DNA from: Sulfurovum sp. | GTDB taxonomy: Bacteria > Campylobacterota > Campylobacteria > Campylobacterales > Sulfurovaceae | DNA: 8,887 nucleotides | Direction: 5' to 3' | Assembly (NCBI GenBank): GCA_020719895.1 | Contig: DYPM01000078.1 | Span: forward strand, 1-8,887 | In this document: positions 1-6,019 of the stretch, one piece after another | Numbering within the stretch: position 1 is the first letter of the stretch | Layout of the letters: each line of letters begins with the position of its first letter | Program-made: the position numbers and the translations under genes | Notes under the pieces: model-generated | What the model saw: the letters and a program-made list of their open reading frames with translations, nothing else | The model's database searches: none | Told to the model about the DNA's origin: nothing

Positions 1-608
1 AATAGAAACAATGGATAAAAAACTTCTATACGAAAATTTCCGTTTAACACTGTGACAAAAAAAGATGCCGTAAAATATACAGAAATAATGATAAATGACA
101 AATATCCTTTGATCTCATATTCACGCACAAGTCTATGCAACACCAACCCAGAGAGCCACAATATCACAGGGCCTGCGATAATCAGCAAAAACGGAGATTG
201 AAGCAGCATGTGCAAAGGTTTCAAAATGAAAAGTATATAGGAAGGATGAATTCCCATGTGATATACAGAATATACAGGACTATATCCATTTTTCGTAAAA
301 AGCATGTAATCAAAAATACTGAAGTCCATGCCATTGACTTCTAAAGCTAAATATTTGAAGACATTGTTCAGAATGAACAGAATAAAGGTTCCTATCCAGA
401 AAACCTGCCCTATCAATGGCGGCGGTTCTTGCCGAAACCCTTCTTGTCCTTTTTTCCATTCAACCATAAACAATACCGCAAGAAATATCTGCAGTAGGTA
501 ATGAAAGTTTCGAAAATTCAATGCAGAGCGAATGAAGTGCTCGCCGACAAAGCTTAGAATCATGAGTGCCGGTACGCTCAATAAATAGGTAGAATACAGT
601 TTTTTCAT
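1..608 (-). CDS. DUF2079-like polytopic membrane protein, N-terminal part (runs off window)
   Basis: An open frame runs from an ATG at 608 down to base 1 without a stop (202 codons), so the C-terminal part lies outside the window. The start is supported by GAGGA three bases upstream of the ATG. The protein is strongly hydrophobic, with likely membrane segments near residues 5-22, 37-50, 68-85, 122-135, 140-158 and 168-188. The stretch MDFSIFDYMLF (94-104), followed by a G-Y-S-P-V-Y-S loop and two histidines (H117, H121) in HMGIHPSYILF, resembles the first outer loop of DUF2079 predicted membrane proteins. NFRIEVFYPL (191-200) matches the place where that family usually has an F-H-x-E motif, here with Arg instead of His. 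As I recall it, DUF2079 is GT-C-like and its acidic residues in this loop would be candidate catalytic residues; that role is inferred. The gene diverges from the GT2-GtrA gene, whose lipid-linked sugar product a GT-C enzyme could use. The family call rests on motif recognition only. Confidence 0.72.
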   Translation of the reverse strand, partial: MKKLYSTYLLSVPALMILSFVGEHFIRSALNFRNFHYLLQIFLAVLFMVEWKKGQEGFRQEPPPLIGQVFWIGTFILFILNNVFKYLALEVNGMDFSIFDYMLFTKNGYSPVYSVYHMGIHPSYILFILKPLHMLLQSPFLLIIAGPVILWLSGLVLHRLVREYEIKGYLSFIIISVYFTASFFVTVLNGNFRIEVFYPLFL

Positions 609-635
609 CGTTCCTCGGATTCTTCTATCTTTTTT

Positions 636-664
636 TTAATAATATCCTGTACACAATAATTCAA
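636..664 (-). promoter_or_regulatory. Candidate sigma70-type promoter for the DUF2079-like gene
   Basis: On the minus strand TTGAAT (664-659) and TATTAA (641-636) are separated by 17 bases, each matching four of six consensus positions. The -10 element ends 27 bases before the ATG at 608, leaving room for a short leader that carries the GAGGA site (616-612). The region is A+T-rich, so a chance match is quite possible. I could not pick out an equally convincing promoter for the opposite gene in the same 70-bp spacer. Confidence 0.3.
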
Positions 665-678
665 AAATCATTTTTATC

Positions 679-1806
679 ATGCATCTCATGAGCACAGAAA
701 TTTCCATTGTTCTTCCGACCTACAATGAAGCAGAAAATATCCCTATCATTATTGAAAAGATTAGATCCACACTTGAATCCTATAATATTTCTTTTGAAGT
801 TATCGTCTCGGACGACAATTCTCCAGATGGCACATGGAGAATTGTAGAGTCTCTTTCTATAAAATATCCCTTCCTCAGAGTCCTGAGACGCCTTGAAAAC
901 AAAGGACTATCTCCCGCCGTTGTGGATGGCTTTCACAGTGCTACCGGGAAGTATCTTATTGTCATGGATGCGGATATGCAGCACGATGAAACAATTCTGC
1001 CGAAATTTCTGGAGAAATTTAAGAACGGAGCGAGCATCGTTGTCGGATCCAGAAAATCAGATGGAGGAGGCATCGATGGTTGGTCAAAAAGGAGACAATT
1101 TATATCCTGGGGAGCAACAATGCTTGCCAGGCTTTTTGGGTTTAATAACTCTTCCGACCCTATGAGTGGGTATTTTGGAATAACCCGTGAATTTTTTCAT
1201 GATGTAGTTGAAGAGATTAATCCAAGGGGATTCAAAATTCTGCTTGAATTTCTGGCGAAAGCACCTGCAGGCAAAGTTGAAGAAATAGGCTTTAAGTTTC
1301 AACCCAGGCAATATGGGGAGAGTAAACTTACAGGCTCAATAATGCTACAGTATGTTCTGGGACTTTACGATATTCGTTTCGGAAAGCTGATACCTTTACG
1401 CTTTATTAACTATGCTCTGGTTGGTTTTTCAGGCGTATTCATTAACCAGATGGGTCTATTGCTGGGCATTGAGACTTTTAAATTTAGCCACGAAATTTCT
1501 CTGATATTTGGAATTGAACTTTCTATCCTTAGCAACTTTTTACTTAACAATTATTTCACCTTCCGAGACAGACGCAAGAAGACTGTCAAAGGGTTAGCAA
1601 ATGGTCTATTATTGTTCCATTTAGTTTCTGCTCTGGGAGCCGTAATAAATTACGCTGTAGCTATTCTCTTTTCTGAAAAATCTGGTTGGAGTATTTATCT
1701 TTCTAACTTGCTGGGAATAGCCATTGCAACCATCTGGAATTTCGTTCTTAACCTGCATTGGACATGGGCAGAAAATAGAAACAATGGTCAGTCCAAGGAA
1801 CGATAA
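679..1806 (+). CDS. GT2 polyprenyl-phosphate glycosyltransferase fused to GtrA domain
   Basis: This 375-aa protein has two domains. Residues 1-235 are a GT2 (GT-A fold) catalytic domain of the dolichyl-phosphate mannosyltransferase (DPM1) type. It shows the opening IVLPTYNEAENIP (10-22), the nucleotide-binding SDDNSPDGTW (44-53), the metal-binding DADMQHDE (97-104; D97, D99 and Q101 match the D-x-D-x-Q of this family), DPMSGYF (160-166), and RQYGESKL (210-217). Residues 242-362 are a GtrA-like domain with four predicted membrane helices near 244-262, 271-292, 306-330 and 337-360. The family transfers a sugar from a nucleotide donor to polyprenyl phosphate at the cytoplasmic face, and GtrA domains are linked to movement of that product across the membrane. 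The sugar cannot be read from sequence. An alternative start is the ATG at 688, which begins directly before the conserved domain; neither ATG has a clear Shine-Dalgarno site. The 3' end overlaps the convergent GT4 gene by 19 bp. Confidence 0.93.
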   Translation: MHLMSTEISIVLPTYNEAENIPIIIEKIRSTLESYNISFEVIVSDDNSPDGTWRIVESLSIKYPFLRVLRRLENKGLSPAVVDGFHSATGKYLIVMDADMQHDETILPKFLEKFKNGASIVVGSRKSDGGGIDGWSKRRQFISWGATMLARLFGFNNSSDPMSGYFGITREFFHDVVEEINPRGFKILLEFLAKAPAGKVEEIGFKFQPRQYGESKLTGSIMLQYVLGLYDIRFGKLIPLRFINYALVGFSGVFINQMGLLLGIETFKFSHEISLIFGIELSILSNFLLNNYFTFRDRRKKTVKGLANGLLLFHLVSALGAVINYAVAILFSEKSGWSIYLSNLLGIAIATIWNFVLNLHWTWAENRNNGQSKER

Positions 1807-2900
1807 ACCTCTTTGACATTCTTGATCATCGCTTCCCGAGAAAAATATTTCACCGCCCTTTTTTTCGCACCCTTAGAAAGCTTTGAACGCAAAGTAGAAT
1901 TTTCTCCTATCTTTAGAATTGCATCCGCGAGAGCTTGCGCATCCCTCACAGGAACCGTTAAACCACTCTCATTATTCTGGTTAACCCAAGAAACTCCAGA
2001 GCCAGGGATTTCTGTAGAAACCACCGGGGTACCAAAATACATCGCCTCTATCTGAACAATGCCAAAAGCCTCATTGCGGGAGACCGAAGGTAAAACAAAC
2101 ACGGAAGCCACCTGATACCAGGAGACAATTTCCTCGTGCAGAATTGACGGCAAAAGAATTAGGCGGCCAGCAGAATTTTTCTGTAATTTCTGTAAAAGTT
2201 CCGAATCGGGTACATTCTTCCCCGCTATTACGACCACGTACTCTTCTGGCAAAATGCCTGTTGCCTCCGCAAGATATTGAAATCCCTTGTACTCCGTATC
2301 TCTCCCCAGTGAAAAAACAATTTTTTTGCCTCGGTACTTTTGGAGCAGCTTTTTGGTTATCTGCTCATTCTCTCGCATTTCTTCAAAGTTAACCCCTATT
2401 GGAACAACTACACATTTTTCTACAAATTTTTTTAATGCGATAGAGGACTCAAGGTAAGGCGGAGAAGTTACTATGATTTTTGTGGCGCTTTTCAAAAGTA
2501 TATATTCAAGATGCTTAAAGAAAAAATAAATCAATTTTTGTTTTACAATATCAGAATGCCAGTGAATAATAAGCTTTGCCTTGGGACGGACCAAAAGCCA
2601 TGCAAGCGTTGCCATAGGATCCGGATGATGCAGGTGAATAATGTCGTATTTGTTGCGGAGTTTCCATAGCCAAATAATTAGTTTAATTGAAATAGCTGTT
2701 CCTGCAAAATGGAATAATCTGCCGACTCTAATGATTTTATATCCATCTTTTTGATCTATCCTTGTCTTGCTTCCAGCTTCTGAACACAACACATCAGAGT
2801 GCAAACCTGCTTCATTAAGTCCTTCTGTCAGCTCCTGTATCACTTTTTCGATTCCCCCAATTTGCGGAGGATAGTATTTACCAAACTGGAGTATTTTCAT
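1788..2900 (-). CDS. GT4 family glycosyltransferase
   Basis: This is a 370-aa GT-B fold retaining glycosyltransferase of family GT4, typical in length. The N-terminal domain opens with MKILQFGKYYPPQIGGIEKV: a first beta strand and a glycine-rich GGIEK loop (15-19) that normally contacts the donor phosphate. HLHHPDPMA (89-97) and IHWHSDIVKQK (112-122) are the usual acceptor-domain loops. The C-terminal domain holds SLGRDTEYKG (197-206), where R200 and K205 sit at the donor-phosphate site. EAFGIVQIE (277-285) gives the E-x7-E motif (E277, E285) of retaining GT4 enzymes. Sugar and linkage cannot be predicted. It is the last gene of the minus-strand run, 53 bp after the preceding GT4, with no good Shine-Dalgarno site in front of its ATG. 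Its stop codon lies within the end of the convergent GT2-GtrA gene. Confidence 0.93.
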   Translation of the reverse strand: MKILQFGKYYPPQIGGIEKVIQELTEGLNEAGLHSDVLCSEAGSKTRIDQKDGYKIIRVGRLFHFAGTAISIKLIIWLWKLRNKYDIIHLHHPDPMATLAWLLVRPKAKLIIHWHSDIVKQKLIYFFFKHLEYILLKSATKIIVTSPPYLESSIALKKFVEKCVVVPIGVNFEEMRENEQITKKLLQKYRGKKIVFSLGRDTEYKGFQYLAEATGILPEEYVVVIAGKNVPDSELLQKLQKNSAGRLILLPSILHEEIVSWYQVASVFVLPSVSRNEAFGIVQIEAMYFGTPVVSTEIPGSGVSWVNQNNESGLTVPVRDAQALADAILKIGENSTLRSKLSKGAKKRAVKYFSREAMIKNVKEVYRSLD

Positions 2901-2907
2901 TATCTAT

Positions 2908-2956
2908 AAAAAAAATTTTGAAGTCATCGGCAAGAAAAAGATTCTACTATGACTTA
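2908..2956 (-). terminator. Possible weak terminator or attenuator between two GT4 genes
   Basis: Read on the minus strand, AAGTCAT (2955-2949), which overlaps the TAA stop of the upstream GT4 gene, is the exact reverse complement of ATGACTT (2927-2921). A CAAAA stretch and then eight T residues (with four A before them) follow the second arm. Stem plus T-run is the layout of an intrinsic terminator. The stem is only seven base pairs, A+T-rich, with a 21-base loop, and the T-run starts about five bases after it, so any effect would be partial. A more open reading is that this is simply an A+T-rich spacer. Confidence 0.25.
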
Positions 2957-4042
2957 CGCTTTTCCATTGAACACAAAAATATGTTCGTTCACCATTCTAT
3001 CGCTCGAATATTTAGCCTTTGTCAAATCATATTTTTTTCTATCGATCTTCTTATTACCATTGATTCCGTCAAATAAAACCTGAAATATACTTTGCTCACT
3101 AACGGGATTAAAATAATTTGCATTCTCACCCATAATATCGTGGAAAGGAGGGATATCCGAACAGAATACAGGCTTATCATAGAACACCGCCTCGAGGACA
3201 GGATACCCAAAGCCTTCATACATTGAAGGAACTACCACGCCATTTGTGTTAAGATATAACTGTTGAAGAGTCTGTTCATCAACGTAACCCATTAGGAAAA
3301 TATTATTTTCGTATAACATTATTTGTTTTTGGAGCTCTCTGGGCAAAACATTTATATCCACTCCTGCGATCCGAAACACACTTTGTGGCAATTTAGCAGC
3401 AAGCATCATAAACACGCGAAGAAGGCGATCAATATTTTTATGGCTTCTGTAGGATGAAACCGCTAAAAAGTCTGAAGCAAATACATTTGTCTCTTCTTTT
3501 TTCGCTTTTATATTAGGTATGGAAAAACCATAATTAATAATGGATAGTTTTCTATTCGCTATAGGAAAGAAACGCAAAATTTCAGTTTTTGAAAAGGGAG
3601 AACCCGTAATTATTTTTGTTGCCAGCGTTATTGCAAAAAAATAGTAAAAGCGCAAAATATTTCGCTTAATTAAACTATAATTATTGTTTTTTAGAGAAAG
3701 CGGATTCACATCGTGGATAGTAATAACTTTTCTGTAAGGAGGCCGCACAATCAACCAATAAAGCCATGGTATATGTATGTTGGGGATCCAAACCAAATCA
3801 GCCTTTTTTAATTGAGGATAGATGATTAAATCCCGCACGGAAAATGGTTTTATATTGTACTCAATATACTGATCTGCGGCTTCAAATTCTTTGTAATACT
3901 TAAACCTGGATGGTCCTATCAATACAACATTGAAGATTCTATCCTTAATAATTTCTGGAACTATGAGTTGAAGATATCTCCCAATGCCTCTTGCTTCATA
4001 AGAGCGAATGTCAATTGCAATTGTTTTTTTTGGGGGTGACAT
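2954..4042 (-). CDS. GT4 family glycosyltransferase, coupled to the ABC exporter gene
   Basis: This 362-aa protein is a GT-B fold glycosyltransferase of family GT4. The N-terminus has a first strand with IAIDIRSYEARGIGRYLQ (8-25), whose G-x-G-R-Y loop is typical of the mannosyltransferase-like subgroup. TIHDVNPLS (108-116) and TGSPFSKTEILRFF (146-159) follow, the latter matching the usual S-x-x-S/T helix start. The C-terminal domain has SSYRSHKNIDRLLR (196-209), with the basic pair at the donor site, and YEGFGYPVLEAV (275-286) with the E-x7-E pair E276/E284. The sugar is not predictable. The ATG lies two bases after the TAA of the ABC exporter gene, and GGAG (4053-4050) inside the end of that gene sits seven bases upstream of it, so the two proteins are very likely co-translated. 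That suggests this enzyme acts on the same lipid-linked glycan that the exporter moves. Confidence 0.93.
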   Translation of the reverse strand: MSPPKKTIAIDIRSYEARGIGRYLQLIVPEIIKDRIFNVVLIGPSRFKYYKEFEAADQYIEYNIKPFSVRDLIIYPQLKKADLVWIPNIHIPWLYWLIVRPPYRKVITIHDVNPLSLKNNNYSLIKRNILRFYYFFAITLATKIITGSPFSKTEILRFFPIANRKLSIINYGFSIPNIKAKKEETNVFASDFLAVSSYRSHKNIDRLLRVFMMLAAKLPQSVFRIAGVDINVLPRELQKQIMLYENNIFLMGYVDEQTLQQLYLNTNGVVVPSMYEGFGYPVLEAVFYDKPVFCSDIPPFHDIMGENANYFNPVSEQSIFQVLFDGINGNKKIDRKKYDLTKAKYSSDRMVNEHIFVFNGKA

Positions 4043-4044
4043 AT

Positions 4045-5796
4045 TTACACTCCATCAGGCGAAGTGGCTACGCTTCCATTCTCCAAATGTATAATTTTTT
4101 CACAGTTCGAAAGCGTACTGGGCCTGTGCGTTATCATGATAACTGTTGTGTGTTTAAGCTCCCGGATTCTTCGCAACACCTCTCGCTCCGTTTTTTCATC
4201 CAAAGCACTCGTACCTTCGTCTAATACGAGAACTTCCGGTTGATTGTAGAGTGCTCTGGCTATGCCTATTCTTTGTCGTTGTCCGCCAGAAAGGCGGGTT
4301 CCCCTTTCGCCCGTTTGTGCCAAATAACCGCCCTCAAGTTCATTTTCAATGAACTGATCTATATTGGCAATTCGGGCGGCCTCTTTAACACGCCCCATAT
4401 CAATTGTATCCGGGTTTAGTGTAAATGCAATATTGGCTGCAACGGTATTATCTATTAAAAAGATATGCTGGGGCACGTATCCGATTTTATTTTGCCAAGA
4501 TGGCATGGTGTTTTCATCGAGCTCTTGATTATCTACAAAAATTTTTCCTGATTGTGGTGTGAGCAACCCCAGCAGCACATCTATCAAGGTAGACTTCCCC
4601 GACCCACTTTGTCCTGTTAATGCCGTAACGGAATTCTTATTTATGACGGCGCTTACTTCTGTAAGCGAGCTTTTAGGTGCTCCCGGATACCGAAAATGAA
4701 TCTGCTCCAAGCGAATTTCTGACTGGAATGGTAAAGCGATCACGGGCTTTTTTTGCCCTTCTGTTTTTGCTTTTACTTCGTTATAATCTTCGTACAGTTT
4801 GTGCATGACTGGAAATGTAATTCTTACTGCCGCCGATGCGTTCAGCATAATTTGCAAATTAGGCATGAGTTTGTAGGCAGCAAATGCAAAAAAACCAATG
4901 GTCGGCAAAACAGAAGTTATATTTCCCTTAACTGCGATTAAATACAGGACGATGAGCATTATTCCACCGAAAGCGATAGATTCCAGAAGATATTTGGGCA
5001 ATTGACCTATAATTCCACCCTGCGCTATCGCCCTTGCAAAGCGAAATGAAGCTTCCGCGAAAAGCTCAGAGAAAACGGACTCGTCACCTTTAAGTTTTAT
5101 CTCTTTAATTCCGCCAAACGACTCCGCCACCACTTTATTTCTGAAGGCATTGGTAGACTCACCTATTTTACCAATTTGATGCAGTTTTTTTTGCGTAAAA
5201 ATAAAAACCGACCCAAACGCTCCTCCTAACACAACGGCTGTAATGAAGGCCAGCTTCCAGTCATAGAGCACCAGTCCTGTCACAATAAACAGCGATATAA
5301 TTGCATTCGCTACAATCGTGGCTGAGTTGACGTATATATTTGACACAACCATGTCTACGTCGTGGATGATTTTTTTTACCATTTCGCTACTGTGTTTTCC
5401 TAAAAAGAAATCGTACGACTGGTGCAGGTAACCATGATACAATCTTCTGCCAATATGGTAGCGCATGGCATTGGTAAAACGCAAGATAATGTACGTTCCT
5501 GCTGCTTTAAACAGGTTTCCTCCAAGTAAAAACAAAAACACAGTGATTCCTGTGTACAGCAAAAATTTCTGCTCTTTAGGGCGGTCCCAGAAATTCCATG
5601 CTATGTTGAGTAGCGGATTCGTCTGAATGCTTGCGGGATCGGCCACCACCTGTAAAAATGGCAACAGCGAGGCAATTCCCAACAGGTCCAAAATGGCCAT
5701 GGCCGTTGTCAGAAAGAACAACAGGATGATTCTATTTTTTTCCTTTACAGAAAAAAAAGTAAAGTATACATTTATATAACGCCGCCAAGATTTCAT
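4045..5796 (-). CDS. ABC exporter, PglK/MsbA-like lipid-linked glycan flippase
   Basis: This 583-aa protein is a complete half-transporter: membrane domain then ATPase domain. Residues 1-320 hold about six membrane helices (near 23-45, 82-105, 155-178, 183-202, 270-290 and 295-312). The N-terminal LLGIASLLPFLQVVADP (38-54) resembles the first outer loop of PglK-type flippases rather than plain MsbA. The ATPase has Walker A GQSGSGKST (395-403), Q-loop Q443 in GYVPQH, signature LSGGQ (502-506), Walker B EVLVLDE with D526 and E527, D-loop SALD (530-533) and H-loop H557. All catalytic residues are present, so it should be active as a homodimer. PglK flips undecaprenyl-diphosphate oligosaccharides; the setting among four GT4 genes supports that role but does not prove it. 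An in-frame TAA six bases upstream fixes the start at 5796 or later. An AGGAG lies 14 bases from the ATG, too far to be a normal ribosome site. Confidence 0.9.
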   Translation of the reverse strand: MKSWRRYINVYFTFFSVKEKNRIILLFFLTTAMAILDLLGIASLLPFLQVVADPASIQTNPLLNIAWNFWDRPKEQKFLLYTGITVFLFLLGGNLFKAAGTYIILRFTNAMRYHIGRRLYHGYLHQSYDFFLGKHSSEMVKKIIHDVDMVVSNIYVNSATIVANAIISLFIVTGLVLYDWKLAFITAVVLGGAFGSVFIFTQKKLHQIGKIGESTNAFRNKVVAESFGGIKEIKLKGDESVFSELFAEASFRFARAIAQGGIIGQLPKYLLESIAFGGIMLIVLYLIAVKGNITSVLPTIGFFAFAAYKLMPNLQIMLNASAAVRITFPVMHKLYEDYNEVKAKTEGQKKPVIALPFQSEIRLEQIHFRYPGAPKSSLTEVSAVINKNSVTALTGQSGSGKSTLIDVLLGLLTPQSGKIFVDNQELDENTMPSWQNKIGYVPQHIFLIDNTVAANIAFTLNPDTIDMGRVKEAARIANIDQFIENELEGGYLAQTGERGTRLSGGQRQRIGIARALYNQPEVLVLDEGTSALDEKTEREVLRRIRELKHTTVIMITHRPSTLSNCEKIIHLENGSVATSPDGV

Positions 5797-5880
5797 GGAT
5801 TAAGTGCAAGCTCCTGCTTATGGTCAGCACGTAAATTAATTTTTGACAGGGACGCTCTGGATTCAAAGCGAGCCGGGGCC

Positions 5881-5896
5881 GAAAACGTGCGTTTTC
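5881..5896. promoter_or_regulatory. Perfect palindrome GAAAACG-TG-CGTTTTC, possible operator
   Basis: Seven-base arms (5881-5887 and 5890-5896) are exact inverted repeats around a two-base centre. The spacing is too tight for an RNA hairpin, which suggests a double-stranded site bound by a dimeric regulator. It lies 85 bp upstream of the ABC exporter start and 123 bp downstream of the GT4 stop at 6020-6022. No second copy was seen in the window, and a chance palindrome is possible. Confidence 0.25.
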
Positions 5897-5909
5897 TCCA
5901 CAAATATGC

Positions 5910-6018
5910 CGGTACATTTACACCGACATGTAACGGACGCAGATAATTGTGCCTGCGGCGCTGCTTAGTTTACCCTGAGCGCCGTCGAGGGGCGGCAGAA
6001 CGAAGTGTCCATGTACCG
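5910..6018. repeat. G+C-rich island bounded by 14-bp imperfect inverted repeats
   Basis: CGGTACATTTACAC (5910-5923) and the reverse complement of 6005-6018 agree at 12 of 14 bases, including an exact 8-bp outer block (CGGTACAT/ATGTACCG). Inside lies a perfect seven-base-pair stem, CGGCGCT (5956-5962) with AGCGCCG (5978-5984), and an overlapping element CCCTGAGCGCCGTCGAGGGG (5973-5992). Bases 5951-6000 are 34 of 50 G or C, far above the flanking genes. The inner element resembles the CCCTGAGCG..GTCGA.GGG palindromes that I recall as dispersed repeats in many environmental genomes. The right arm starts two bases after the GT4 stop codon. It may be a small non-coding repeat of REP or MITE type, or a structured 3' end of the GT4 transcript. 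No coding frame in the gap 5797-6019 is convincing. Confidence 0.5.
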
Positions 6019-6019
6019 C

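Noticed and set aside
135..344. 69-codon open frame on the plus strand
   Set aside because: It lies antisense to the DUF2079-like gene, whose frame is open for all 202 codons and encodes clear membrane helices; the plus frame has a Gln/Arg-rich, non-protein-like composition.
1774..1787. 14-base exact repeat AATAGAAACAATGG, also at 1-14
   Set aside because: Both copies are within coding sequence of unrelated genes. In an A-rich window of this size a single shared 14-mer is not unlikely by chance.
5836..5865. Plus-strand TTGACA (around 5841) as a -35 element
   Set aside because: No matching -10 element follows at 16-18 bases, and both flanking genes are on the minus strand.
5732..5917. 61-codon minus-strand frame reaching from the gap into the exporter gene
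   Set aside because: It overlaps the first 65 bases of the exporter gene in another frame, has no ribosome site and no recognisable content; the gap is better explained by repeats.
5951..6000. Intrinsic terminator for the 431-aa GT4 gene at the CGGCGCT/AGCGCCG stem
   Set aside because: The loop is 15 bases and there is no T-run after the stem on either strand, so it does not fit a standard terminator.
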